Below, in pieces: positions 35,322 through 43,668 of a stretch of 64,000 nucleotides of DNA. The position numbers were made by a program, and so were the translations under genes. How positions within the stretch are numbered: position 1 is the first letter of the stretch; each line of letters starts with the position of its first letter. Source of the DNA: Methylobacillus flagellatus KT (GTDB taxonomy: Bacteria > Pseudomonadota > Gammaproteobacteria > Burkholderiales > Methylophilaceae); contig NC_007947.1 in assembly GCF_000013705.1 (NCBI RefSeq), positions 310,001-374,000 of the forward strand. The letters are read 5' to 3'. The notes beneath the pieces were generated by a model. That model did not search any database and was not told the DNA's origin. It was given only the letters and a program-made list of their open reading frames with translations.

Positions 35322-35408
35322 CCGGGTTTAGGTGTGGCAGCACGGTATTGCCACCGTCTTGGGCGTTGTAACCCGATTCAGCGGGAGCGAAAGCTCCAGG
35401 GAGAAGGA

Positions 35409-35735
35409 ATGAAGGCAATCATGCGCATATTGATGTCCGCGGGCTGCCTGCTCATGGCTGGGCAAGCGGCCGCGGTGGATGCAAAGGCGGCAGAGTCATT
35501 GGCACAGAAAAACGGTTGCTTGGCTTGTCACGCACTCAAGCAGAAAGTCATTGGCCCTGCATTGCAGGATATTGCAGCCAAGTACCGTGGCGAACCTGGA
35601 GCCGAGGCCAAGCTGATAGGCCGGGTCAAGAACGGTACCAGCGGGGTTTGGGGGCCGGTGCCCATGGGACCGAACAGTCCGCAAGTCAAGGATGAGGATA
35701 TCAAGGTCATCGTGCAGTGGATCTTGACCTTGTAA
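35409..35735 (+). CDS. Periplasmic c-type cytochrome, c551/c552-like
   Basis: A 108-residue precursor: the signal peptide runs MKAIMRILMSAGCLLMAGQA, then a small class I cytochrome. The haem motif is CLACH and the methionine ligand is in GPVPMGPNSPQV, with the C-terminal helix DEDIKVIVQWILTL. The strong ribosome-binding site GGGAGAAGGA fixes the start at 35409. It would carry electrons in the periplasm. It is not the XoxG type I would expect next to xoxF, and it is ended by its own terminator before the regulator gene. Confidence 0.93.
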   Translation: MKAIMRILMSAGCLLMAGQAAAVDAKAAESLAQKNGCLACHALKQKVIGPALQDIAAKYRGEPGAEAKLIGRVKNGTSGVWGPVPMGPNSPQVKDEDIKVIVQWILTL

Positions 35736-35758
35736 GGGGTGATGCAATTGCTTAAAAC

Positions 35759-35788
35759 AAGCCAGTCAGTGAGCTGACTGGCTTTTTT
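35759..35788 (+). terminator. Terminator of the cytochrome c gene
   Basis: GCCAGTCAG-TGAG-CTGACTGGC forms a nine-pair stem with a four-base loop, followed by six T residues. It starts 26 bases after the stop codon. Confidence 0.95.
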
Positions 35789-35839
35789 GTTGGCTGGGAT
35801 TCATGATGGCTTGAACGCCTTGGGAGGGGTGCCTGGTCT

Positions 35840-37762
35840 TTAGGCTAGGCCGAGTGCCTTGAGTCGGCGGTAGAAACGATTACGGCTCATGCCGAGTTCT
35901 CTGGCAGCGGCGGAGATATTGCCTTCATGGTGTTGTAGTGCCTGTTTGACAACCTCATTGGTGATGGCGTCGATGGAACCTGCAGTAGGGCCGGGCGTTT
36001 TCTGTTCCAGTGTCATGCTGTTGTCCAGTTCATCCATAAACCCGGGAGGTAGGTGCCGCCGCTGCAAAGGTCCGCCTCCAGACAAGGCCAGCATCGTTTT
36101 AAGCACGTTGTGCAGCTGGCGGATATTGCCTGGCCAAGGGTGTCGGCGGAACAGGTTGAGCACGTCTTCATGGATTTCCACATGGCCGCCCCTTTCTGCA
36201 GACATGATGTTGTAGATGATGGCGGGCAGATCCTGGCGCTCGCGTAACGGTGGCAAAGTCAGGCTGATGCCGTTGAGGCGGTAGAAGAGGTCTTTGCGGA
36301 AAGTGCCTTCGGCGACTTTTTCCTGCAGCTTCTGATTGGTGGCGCTGATGACGGCAAAGTCCAGCTTTCTGGACTTGCTGCCGCCCAGTGGGGTGATGCT
36401 GCGTTCCTGTAGTACACGCAATAGCCTGGCTTGCAGGAGTAATGGCATGTCGCCGATCTCATCGAGGAACAAGGTGCCACCATGCGCCTGCTCGATTTTG
36501 CCTTGGCTGCCTTTCTGGCGCGCGCCGGTGAAAGCGCCTTCTTCGTAGCCGAACAGCTCTGCCTCAATCAAGCCTTCCGGCAGTGCGGCGCAATTGATGG
36601 CGATCAGTGGGCCGCTGGCGCGTGCGCTGTTCTGGTGGATGGTGGTGGCCAGCAGCTCCTTGCCTACGCCAGTCTCGCCCTGAATCAGGATGGGAATGTC
36701 CTGATCCATGACCAGCCTGGCCTGGGTCAATATTTCTGCGATACGAGGATCCTCACTGGTCATTGCCATGGCAGGCGCAGTGGGTGGCTTGGCAGCGTGG
36801 CGTATGCCGGCGATCCCGTGATTGGCGGTTGTGTCTGGGGCGACATCAAGTGTTGCATAGGCAGGCCCGCCGTTCGTGAGCGTGAGTGTCAGTGGGGCGT
36901 TTGCGTTCTGCCTGTACTCCTCAAGGAGCTGGGAGAGTGGCTCAAGGAATATGGATTGGAAATCGGTGGGCGGGTTCGACTTGCCCAGCAGCTCCAGGCC
37001 ATTCCGGTTGATGGCCAGCAGGGCGCCTTCACGCGACAATACTGCACAGCCTTCCCATGCCGAACCGATAAAGTCGGCAGCAGTGTGGAAATGAAGTGTG
37101 AGTGGTCCTTGGTAACAGGCCCTGAACACGCGGTTTTCTATCTGTTGTGCTGTCATTTTTACCAGCGTCAGCGTGTGTTGCTGGTGGGCGGCAAACGCAT
37201 TGGTGACATTGAGCGTGCCAAGCAATTGCCTGTTGGGACCGAAAATGGGGACGGCATAGCAGCTGAAATTCTGTAGCTGTTCAACGAAGTGCTCTGCGCC
37301 CTGCACAGCGACTGGTTGCTGCTCCACGATCGCTGTACCGATGGCATTGGTGCCGCGCTCCTGCTCGCACCAGGAGTAGCCTGGACTCATGATTTCCCTG
37401 GGGGCAAGGTCCACCAGCAAGTGCTGGCCTTCGCTATGGAGGATAACGCCTTCGGCATCTGTCAGTGCCACTACGCTATACGAATGGGCGATCTGCTCGT
37501 ACAGCATGGAAATTTCTGGCTTGGCTTGTGTCAGCAGCAAGCGGTATTTGCTGCGTTTTTTTTCCAGCTCTACCCGGTCCAGTGTGGCGGTGCTGAGGGG
37601 CTGGAAAGCGTTGATGCCGTTGTCCAAGCTGCGTTGCCAGGAGCGTGCGATAGTCTTGTTGACCACACCTTCCACCATGCTACCTTGCTTGAGGAATTGC
37701 AGCCTTGCATGCTCGATCTGCTGCAGGGACTTTGTCATGGGGTTTTGCATGGTGAGCTTCAT
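35840..37762 (-). CDS. Sigma-54-dependent activator, AcoR-like (GAF-AAA-Fis)
   Basis: A 640-residue enhancer-binding protein. Residues about 70-200 are a GAF-type sensor (VALTDAEGVILHSEG, PGYSWCEQERGTNAIGTAIV), then a possible PAS-like linker. The AAA+ domain at about 340-560 has Walker A GETGVGKE, the sigma-54 contact EGAFTGARQ and Walker B GTLFLDEIGDMPL. The Fis-type helix-turn-helix is at the end (NISAAARELGMSRNRFYRRL). It is divergent from xoxF, which has a sigma-54 promoter, so it is the likely activator of that gene. The AcoR/AcxR-like sensor suggests an aldehyde, alcohol or C1 ligand; that is inference. Confidence 0.93.
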   Translation of the reverse strand: MKLTMQNPMTKSLQQIEHARLQFLKQGSMVEGVVNKTIARSWQRSLDNGINAFQPLSTATLDRVELEKKRSKYRLLLTQAKPEISMLYEQIAHSYSVVALTDAEGVILHSEGQHLLVDLAPREIMSPGYSWCEQERGTNAIGTAIVEQQPVAVQGAEHFVEQLQNFSCYAVPIFGPNRQLLGTLNVTNAFAAHQQHTLTLVKMTAQQIENRVFRACYQGPLTLHFHTAADFIGSAWEGCAVLSREGALLAINRNGLELLGKSNPPTDFQSIFLEPLSQLLEEYRQNANAPLTLTLTNGGPAYATLDVAPDTTANHGIAGIRHAAKPPTAPAMAMTSEDPRIAEILTQARLVMDQDIPILIQGETGVGKELLATTIHQNSARASGPLIAINCAALPEGLIEAELFGYEEGAFTGARQKGSQGKIEQAHGGTLFLDEIGDMPLLLQARLLRVLQERSITPLGGSKSRKLDFAVISATNQKLQEKVAEGTFRKDLFYRLNGISLTLPPLRERQDLPAIIYNIMSAERGGHVEIHEDVLNLFRRHPWPGNIRQLHNVLKTMLALSGGGPLQRRHLPPGFMDELDNSMTLEQKTPGPTAGSIDAITNEVVKQALQHHEGNISAAARELGMSRNRFYRRLKALGLA

Positions 37763-37772
37763 GGTTGATCGT

Positions 37773-37785
37773 AGGAACTGTTCCT
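37773..37785. promoter_or_regulatory. Inverted repeat 1 upstream of xoxF
   Basis: AGGAACTGTTCCT is a perfect palindrome around a central T, ten bases from the activator start codon. It matches two further repeats nearer xoxF, so it could serve both autoregulation and activation. Confidence 0.55.
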
Positions 37786-37845
37786 AAATGTAGCACTTGT
37801 GCAATTTTGTGACAACTTGTTACGTTGAGACCAGGATGCGGTCCA

Positions 37846-37856
37846 GGAATAAATCC
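37846..37856. promoter_or_regulatory. Inverted repeat 2 upstream of xoxF (degenerate)
   Basis: GGAATAAATCC has the same half-site GGAAT with one imperfect right-half position. Confidence 0.35.
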
Positions 37857-37889
37857 GTATGGCAACGTATTATTTTTTCATGGTTTTTA

Positions 37890-37900
37890 GGAATTATTCC
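37890..37900. promoter_or_regulatory. Inverted repeat 3 upstream of xoxF
   Basis: GGAATTATTCC is a perfect palindrome with the same form as repeat 1 (GGAAY-N-RTTCC). It lies only 17 bases from the -24 element, closer than typical enhancer sites. Confidence 0.5.
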
Positions 37901-37916
37901 CATTTATTTATTTTGT

Positions 37917-37932
37917 TGGCATGAGGATTGCT
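37917..37932 (+). promoter_or_regulatory. Sigma-54 promoter of xoxF
   Basis: TTGGCATGAGGATTGCT keeps GG at -24 and GC at -12 with exact spacing (TGGCAT-N5-TTGC). Transcription should begin near 37943, giving an untranslated leader of about 99 bases. A hairpin in it (37953-37974) pairs TGACCA with TGGTCA and exposes ATGGAG in its loop. Confidence 0.82.
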
Positions 37933-38041
37933 GTATAGGCCCTGCAAGTTGATGACCAGATATGGAGTTGGTCATGGTGCCGGCTGAGGTGGAGAACATC
38001 AGCCAGTAATAAAACAACAAACATACTATGGAGAATATCCC

Positions 38042-39913
38042 TTGAAAGCGAAGCATTTGAAAATAGCACTGGGTGCCAGCCTCATCGGCCTGGCTTCCAT
38101 TCCTGGTTTTGCAGCCACTGATCTGGAAAAGCTGATGCAGGACGACAACCAATGGGCCACACAGCGCAAGGACTATGCAAACACTGGTTACAGCAAGTTG
38201 TCCCAGATCAACCAATCCAATATCAAGAACCTGAAGGCCGCCTGGACGTTTGCGACCGGGGTCAACCGCGGTCATGAAGGTGCTCCGCTGGTGGTTGATG
38301 ACACGTTGTATTTCACCACGGCATTCCCCAATAACGTCTATGCGCTTGACTTGAACAATGAAGAAAAGATCAAGTGGTCTTACTTCCCCAAGCAGGATCC
38401 TTCCGTACAGGCATTGCTTTGCTGCGATAACGTTACCCGCGGCTTGGCTTATGGTGACGGCAAGATCTTCCTGCAGCAGAACGACGGTCAATTGGTCGCG
38501 TTGGACGCCAAGACCGGCGCCAAGGTATGGGAGGTGGGCGTTGTGGACGTCAAGCAAGGCGCTACTACTACGAATGCACCTCATGTATTCAAGGACAAGG
38601 TCATTACCGGATGCTCGGGTGGTGAGTATGGCGTACGTTGCTACCTGACAGCCTACAACATCAAGGACGGCTCGATTGCGTGGCGAGCTTACGCAACCGG
38701 CCCTGACAGCGATGTGCTGATCGGCAAGGATTTCAACAAGGATAACCCGCATTACAGCGCATTGTCCGTGTATGAAGACATCAACGGTGGCAATCAGGAA
38801 GGCGGCTCTTTCAAGGCCCTGCCCAAGGAAAAGCTGAAGTTCCCTGAGACCGACCTCGGCGTGAAAACCTGGCTCAAGCCACAGGCTGCCAAGAATGGCT
38901 GGGAACACGGTGGCGGCGGAACTTGGGGCTGGTACTCCTACGATCCTGCATTGAATCTGGTTTACTACGCGACAGGTAACCCATCTGTCTGGAACCCAGA
39001 CGTACGTCCTGGCGACAATAAATGGTCCATGACTATTTTCGCGCGTGACCTCGACACAGGTTTAGCGAAGTGGGGCTACCAGCTGACACCGCACGATGAG
39101 TGGGACTATGATGCCGTGAACGAAACCATCCTCTGGGATGCAGATGGCAAGAAACTCGCTACCCATTTCGACCGCAATGGCTTTGGCTATACCTTGGATC
39201 GTCAGACAGGCAAGCTGCTGGTGGCGGAAAAGATGCATCCGTTCGTTAACTGGGCAACTGGCATTGACTTGACAACAGGGACTCCAATCAAGGATCCCAA
39301 GTACGCCACCCATCAGGACGTGCAGATTTCGGGCATTTGTCCTGCTGCATTGGGCGTGAAGGATCAACAGCCTGCTGCTTACTCTCCCAAGACCAAGCTG
39401 TTCTATGTACCGCTCAACCACGTCTGCATGGATTACGAGCCTGTAGAAGTGAAGTATGTCGCTGGCCAGCCTTGGGTTGGTGCAACCTTGAGCATGTATC
39501 CTGGTCCCGACGGTGTCATGGGCGGCTTCATGGCCTGGGACGGCCTCAAGGGCAAGCAAGTCTGGTACAAGAAAGAGAAGTTCTCGGTATGGAGCGGTGC
39601 TTTGGCTACTGCGACCGACATCGTTTTCTACGGCACACTGGATCGCTGGTTCAAAGCGGTTGATGCCAAGAGCGGTAAGGAACTTTGGAAATTCCGTGTG
39701 GGTTCAGGCGTTGTCGGTAATCCGATCACCTATACCCATAAGGGCAAGCAATACGTCGCACTTCTCTCCGGCATTGGTGGCTGGGCAGGTGTGGCAATGA
39801 ACCTGGGCCTGACCAACGACAACGAAGGTTTGGGCGCAGCAGGTGGTTACAAGGAATTGAAGGAGTGGAATGCAGCGCCTGGTGGCGGTGCACTCAACGT
39901 CTTCAGTTTGTAA
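38042..39913 (+). CDS. xoxF: Lanthanide-type PQQ methanol dehydrogenase XoxF
   Basis: A 623-residue periplasmic quinoprotein oxidising methanol. The signal peptide ends near IPGFA-AT. Adjacent cysteines C127-C128 (LLCCDN) form the typical vicinal disulfide, and metal ligands are probably E195 (GGEYGVRCY), N313 (ATGNPSVWN), catalytic D355 and D357 in DEWDYDAVNE. The extra aspartate two residues after the catalytic one separates lanthanide XoxF from calcium MxaF, which has alanine. PQQ propeller motifs such as RDLDTGLAKWGYQLTPHD are present. The start is TTG with GGAG eight bases upstream; the nearby ATG is out of frame. Between NPHY and the TWGW motif it is about 35 residues longer than common XoxF/MxaF proteins as I remember them. 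No xoxG or xoxJ follows. Confidence 0.95.
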   Translation: MKAKHLKIALGASLIGLASIPGFAATDLEKLMQDDNQWATQRKDYANTGYSKLSQINQSNIKNLKAAWTFATGVNRGHEGAPLVVDDTLYFTTAFPNNVYALDLNNEEKIKWSYFPKQDPSVQALLCCDNVTRGLAYGDGKIFLQQNDGQLVALDAKTGAKVWEVGVVDVKQGATTTNAPHVFKDKVITGCSGGEYGVRCYLTAYNIKDGSIAWRAYATGPDSDVLIGKDFNKDNPHYSALSVYEDINGGNQEGGSFKALPKEKLKFPETDLGVKTWLKPQAAKNGWEHGGGGTWGWYSYDPALNLVYYATGNPSVWNPDVRPGDNKWSMTIFARDLDTGLAKWGYQLTPHDEWDYDAVNETILWDADGKKLATHFDRNGFGYTLDRQTGKLLVAEKMHPFVNWATGIDLTTGTPIKDPKYATHQDVQISGICPAALGVKDQQPAAYSPKTKLFYVPLNHVCMDYEPVEVKYVAGQPWVGATLSMYPGPDGVMGGFMAWDGLKGKQVWYKKEKFSVWSGALATATDIVFYGTLDRWFKAVDAKSGKELWKFRVGSGVVGNPITYTHKGKQYVALLSGIGGWAGVAMNLGLTNDNEGLGAAGGYKELKEWNAAPGGGALNVFSL

Positions 39914-39976
39914 TCGCCGTTCAGTAGTACCCCTGCCGCCAGGCAGGGCTCATCTCCATTTTAGTAGTCCCTTCTT

Positions 39977-40005
39977 GCCAGTCCCTTGTGGACTGGCTTT
40001 TTTTT
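39977..40005 (+). terminator. Terminator of xoxF
   Basis: GCCAGTCC-CTTGT-GGACTGGC forms an eight-pair stem followed by eight T residues, 64 bases after the xoxF stop codon. Confidence 0.95.
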
Positions 40006-40217
40006 GCCTACGAAATCCAGGGGCGAGCGTAGCGAAGCCAAGAATGGTTTTGACGTTGTTCCCCGTCTGGCTGCGCCGAGTAGCGCAGATATGTCTGGAA
40101 AAAGAGCTTGCGTCTGTCTGAGCGAAGCGAGTTCCGCAAGCTCCCAGACAGATTGAGCAACGCAGGGGAAGGGAGCTTGCTCCCGGCGTAGACGCCGGGG
40201 TCGCCTTTTGTTTGGTT

Positions 40218-40245
40218 CCTTTATTTTGGCGAAGCAAAATAAAGG
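40218..40245. repeat. A/T-rich extragenic hairpin 1
   Basis: CCTTTATTTTG-GCGAAG-CAAAATAAAGG is a perfect 11-pair stem with a six-base loop. Confidence 0.8.
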
Positions 40246-40423
40246 GACTCGCTGACAAGCGAAAGACAACGGGTCAATCACCTGCGATAGTGGTCAAGAC
40301 CATGGTTGCTTAACTCACTATCTAAGTTCTAATTTTCAACCCCATCAAGCTCCACGATTTTTAGACTTCATCCATAGTGTGATTGCGCGAGGATGGGTTT
40401 CGCCCCGTCAGGCAAACCTATTA

Positions 40424-40447
40424 TTTCTTTTGTTTCGCCAAAAGAAA
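40424..40447. repeat. A/T-rich extragenic hairpin 2
   Basis: TTTCTTTTG-TTTCGC-CAAAAGAAA is a perfect nine-pair stem. Its loop TTTCGC is related to the complement of the loop GCGAAG in hairpin 1, suggesting two inverted copies of one repeat family. Confidence 0.75.
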
Positions 40448-40679
40448 GATGTGAAAGAAAACGAAGTTTCGGCGGAGCCAAAAGGCTCCCCGATTGTCCG
40501 TGTCCCTACACCACGTTCAGGGCAACCTGCGTTGTTCGCTTTTAATGGGGCTGGCTAAACTCGCTACGCTCAAACAGACGTCAGTGCTGTTCCATTAAAA
40601 GCTGCGCTATTCGGCGCAGCCAGACGGGAGGGAAAGCCAACACTTGGCATCGCGCTTACGCTCGCCTTTGGGGGAGTGC

Positions 40680-42086
40680 CTAACTGTTGCGTTGCCTGAG
40701 CTTGCTGTGATGCATGGAGTAGGCGAAATACATGATGATGCCGATGCCCACCCATATCAGGAAGCGGTGCCAGGTTTCGCCGGGCAGGAATGCCATGAGG
40801 GCGCTGCAGGAGATGATGCCCAGGAGGGGAATGATGGGGCCGCCTGGATTCTTGAATGGTCGGTGCAAGTCGGGCTGGCGTTTGCGCAGGACAATGACGC
40901 CGACGCATACCATGACGAAGCTGGCGAGGGTCCCGATGTTGACGGTCTCGGCCAGGGTGCCGAGCGGGAAGAAGCCGGCGACGATGGAGATGATACTGCC
41001 GCAGAACAGGATCACGCGGGTTGGGGACTGGCGGTCCGGGTTGACCTTGGAGAAGGCTGCGGGAATCAGTCCGTCGCGGCTCATGGCGTAGAGGATGCGG
41101 GTGAGGCCGTACAGTAATACCAGTAGTACCGTGATCAAGCCTGCCAACACGCCGGTCGCGACCAAACTGGACGACCAGCTGTATCCAAGCTTGCTCAGTG
41201 CGTAGGCAACGGGTGAGGAGACATTGAGGTCGGAATAGTGCACCACGCCAGTCAGTACGCCCGAGACCAGGATATAGATGAGGGTGCAGAATGTGACAGA
41301 GGCAATCAGTCCTATGGGCAGGTCGCGTTGCGGGTTGCGTGCTTCGTCGGCAGCGGTGGAGACGGCATCAAAGCCGAAATAGGCGAAAAAGACCAGGGAA
41401 GCGCCCGCCAGGATGCCGATATTGCTGCCATCCGCCTGGCTGGAGAACCAGCCGAACGGCATGAAGGGGTGCCAGTTGTCGCTATTGATATGGCCGACGG
41501 CGATGGCGAGGAAAATGGCGATGGTGCTGAGCTTGATCGCCACCATGATGTTGTTGACGGTGGAGCTTTGCTTGACGCCGCTGATCAAGATGAATACCAG
41601 CAGCCAGATAATGCCGAAGGCGGGCAGATTGATGATGCCGCCCTGGCTTGGTGCCTTGGTCCAGGCTTCCGGGATGGCAATGCCGAAATTGGCCAGGGTA
41701 TTGATGAAATAGCCGGACCAGCCGTTGGCCACCGCGGCGGCACCTACGCCATATTCCAGCAGCAGTATCCATGCAATGACCCAAGCAATGAATTCACCGA
41801 AAGCGACATAACTGTAACCATAGGCGCTGCCGGAGCCGCCCACGGAGGAGGCGAGCTCTGCATAGGCAAACCCGGCAAAGGCGGCGGCAAACCCGGCAAT
41901 GACGAAGGAAATCACTACGGCCGGGCCAGAATATACGGCGGCTGCAATACCGGTAAGCACGAAGATGCCAGTGCCAATGGCGCAGCCTATTCCGAGCAGG
42001 GCAAGGTCGAATGCCGACAGGCATTTCTTCAGGCCGCTGTGGTGACCTATTTCAACCGGTTTCGTGCGGAACAGCTGTGCCAACAT
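40680..42086 (-). CDS. APC-family amino acid permease
   Basis: A 468-residue inner-membrane transporter with about 12 helices. It begins with FDLALLGIGCAIGTGIFVLTG, the conserved unwound helix 1 of APC transporters, and contains GSAYGYSYVAFGEFIAWVIAW and FFAYFGFDAVSTAADEARNP. It resembles the cationic amino acid transporter group (YfnA-like). The substrate cannot be fixed from sequence alone. GGGAG is upstream of the ATG. Confidence 0.9.
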   Translation of the reverse strand: MLAQLFRTKPVEIGHHSGLKKCLSAFDLALLGIGCAIGTGIFVLTGIAAAVYSGPAVVISFVIAGFAAAFAGFAYAELASSVGGSGSAYGYSYVAFGEFIAWVIAWILLLEYGVGAAAVANGWSGYFINTLANFGIAIPEAWTKAPSQGGIINLPAFGIIWLLVFILISGVKQSSTVNNIMVAIKLSTIAIFLAIAVGHINSDNWHPFMPFGWFSSQADGSNIGILAGASLVFFAYFGFDAVSTAADEARNPQRDLPIGLIASVTFCTLIYILVSGVLTGVVHYSDLNVSSPVAYALSKLGYSWSSSLVATGVLAGLITVLLVLLYGLTRILYAMSRDGLIPAAFSKVNPDRQSPTRVILFCGSIISIVAGFFPLGTLAETVNIGTLASFVMVCVGVIVLRKRQPDLHRPFKNPGGPIIPLLGIISCSALMAFLPGETWHRFLIWVGIGIIMYFAYSMHHSKLRQRNS

Positions 42087-42145
42087 AGGAACTCCCGTTT
42101 TTTTGTTTTTCTAGTATGCACGAATTATGCCTGAGCTTTAAATCT

Positions 42146-42167
42146 CCCCGGCTCGGGCATGCCGGGG
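42146..42167 (-). terminator. Probable terminator after hemF
   Basis: On the minus strand CCCCGGC and GCCGGGG pair around an eight-base loop nine bases past the hemF stop, followed by AGATTTAAA. The T run is short, so termination may be partial. Confidence 0.5.
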
Positions 42168-42175
42168 TGGTTGAT

Positions 42176-43084
42176 TTATTTGTGTTCCGTGAGCCAGTCG
42201 CGTCCGGTAATGAAGTCGCTATAGAGCCTGGCTTCGGGTGAGCCCGCTTCCGGCTTCCAGTCGTAGCGCCATTTGACGATGGGCGGCATGGACAGCAGGA
42301 TGGATTCGGTACGGCCATTGGACTGCAGCCCGAAAATGGTGCCGCGGTCATAGATCAGGTTGAACTCCACATAGCGACCACGGCGGTAGGCCTGGAAGTC
42401 GCGTTCGCGTTCGCTGTATGGGATATCCTTACGTCGCTGCACAATGGGCAGGTAGGCATTGATGAAGGCATCGCCCACGCTGCGCTGGAACGCGAAACTC
42501 TGCTCGAAGCCCAGTTCGTTGAAATCATCAAAAAAAATGCCGCCAATGCCGCGCGCTTCCTTGCGGTGCTTGAGGTAGAAGTAATCGTCGCACTCTTTCT
42601 TGAAGCGAGGATAGTACTGCTCGCCGAACGGCGCCACCGCATCGCGACAGGTGCGATGGAAATGCACCGCATCCTCTTCAAAACCGTAGTAGGGTGTCAG
42701 GTCCATACCGCCGCCGAACCACCAGATCGGTTCCTCGCCGGGTTTTTCCGCCACGAAGAAGCGCACGTTCATATGCACGGTCGGCACATAGGGGTTACGC
42801 GGGTGGAACACCAGCGAGACGCCCATGGCCTGCCAGCTGCGACCTGCCGCCTCGGGGTGGGCGACACTCGCAGACGGCGGGAGCTTGTTGCCAATGACAT
42901 GGGAGAAGCCGATCCCGGCCCGTTCGAACACATTGCCTTCTTCCAGCATGCAGGATGTCCCGCCACCGCCTTCTGCGCGCTGCCAGCTATCGTGCAGGAA
43001 ACGTTTGCCATCCACCAGCTCGATGGCTTCCACGATGCGGGTTTGCAGGCCTTGAAGGTAGTCGAAGATTGCAGTTGGGTTCAT
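42176..43084 (-). CDS. hemF: Oxygen-dependent coproporphyrinogen III oxidase
   Basis: A 302-residue haem biosynthesis enzyme converting coproporphyrinogen III to protoporphyrinogen IX with O2. Motifs are [59 protein letters not shown] and [22 protein letters not shown] is just upstream of the ATG. It is last in the tsaC-hemF end of the purine operon. Confidence 0.96.
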   Translation of the reverse strand: MNPTAIFDYLQGLQTRIVEAIELVDGKRFLHDSWQRAEGGGGTSCMLEEGNVFERAGIGFSHVIGNKLPPSASVAHPEAAGRSWQAMGVSLVFHPRNPYVPTVHMNVRFFVAEKPGEEPIWWFGGGMDLTPYYGFEEDAVHFHRTCRDAVAPFGEQYYPRFKKECDDYFYLKHRKEARGIGGIFFDDFNELGFEQSFAFQRSVGDAFINAYLPIVQRRKDIPYSERERDFQAYRRGRYVEFNLIYDRGTIFGLQSNGRTESILLSMPPIVKWRYDWKPEAGSPEARLYSDFITGRDWLTEHK

Positions 43085-43117
43085 GAAGCTCTCCAGGTGT
43101 CACGGAATTTCAATATG

Positions 43118-43660
43118 TCACGGGCGTACAATCGCGCCAGTGATGAGGTCCTGTATGGTCGAAGGTTTGCTCGCGCCGCCGGTTCTGCCGGGCAGCACCT
43201 TGACGCGGCCGCCGAACAGGCGATGGCATTCGCGAGCAGTCTTGGCCGGAACCCGGCCATTATGGTTGGCGCTGGTGGATACCAGCGCCATGCCGGCGTG
43301 GCGGCAGAGATTCGCTGCGAGTGGATTGGCTGTAACGCGTACTGCCAGGGAGGTGTGCCTGCCGCGCAACAGTGCCGGGCATCGCCGTGACGCAGGTACG
43401 AGCCAGGTATGCGGTCCGGGCCAGCGGGTGAACATGCGCTGTTTTTGCTCTGGCGTGACAGGGGCAATCAGCTTTTGCAATTGAGAGAAATGCTGGGCAA
43501 TCACAATCAAGCCCTTGCGCTGAGGGCGACCCTTGATGCGCAGCAAACGCTTGAGCGCCCGGTGATTGGTGGGGTCGCAACCGAGTCCGAAGCAGGACTC
43601 GGTTGGATAGGCAATGACACCGCCGCTACGCAGGAAATGCTGTAGTGCGCGTGCTCTCAT
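43118..43660 (-). CDS. tsaC: Threonylcarbamoyl-AMP synthase, TsaC type
   Basis: A 180-residue YrdC-fold protein that makes threonylcarbamoyl-AMP for t6A modification of tRNAs. Motifs are GGVIAYPTESCFGLGCDP, RIKGRPQRKGLIVIAQ, GPHTWLVPAS and LVSTSANHNGRVPA. It is the short form without a Sua5 C-terminal domain. It starts eight bases after purD ends and lies 33 bases before hemF. Confidence 0.93.
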   Translation of the reverse strand: MRARALQHFLRSGGVIAYPTESCFGLGCDPTNHRALKRLLRIKGRPQRKGLIVIAQHFSQLQKLIAPVTPEQKQRMFTRWPGPHTWLVPASRRCPALLRGRHTSLAVRVTANPLAANLCRHAGMALVSTSANHNGRVPAKTARECHRLFGGRVKVLPGRTGGASKPSTIQDLITGAIVRP

Positions 43661-43668
43661 GCGTCTTG

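Larger units (their letters stand above)
40006..40679. other. Repeat-rich noncoding stretch between xoxF and the permease gene
   Basis: About 670 bases without a convincing gene. Short reading frames here show no signal, domain or ribosome-binding site. The stretch is full of short inverted and direct repeats: variants of GAGCGAAGCGAG and CGCTACGCTC, two A/T-rich hairpins listed separately, a possible GC-rich stem at GGCGTAGACGCC, and a stem-like pair TTAATGGGGC and CATTAAAAG around 40540-40600. It resembles the interspersed extragenic repeat clusters of many proteobacteria rather than a decayed gene. A link to a transposase cannot be shown from this window. Confidence 0.65.

Noticed and set aside
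37904-38908. Minus-strand 334-residue frame antisense to xoxF
   Set aside because: It covers the xoxF promoter and coding start; xoxF is certain, and the frame lacks a ribosome-binding site and domains.
40006-40679. CRISPR array
   Set aside because: Repeats are short, palindromic and irregularly spaced, with no constant-length spacers and no cas genes.
40570-40908. Minus-strand 112-residue gene at the start of the permease 3' region
   Set aside because: It overlaps the permease end in another frame, is arginine/proline-rich, and lacks any ribosome-binding site or domain.
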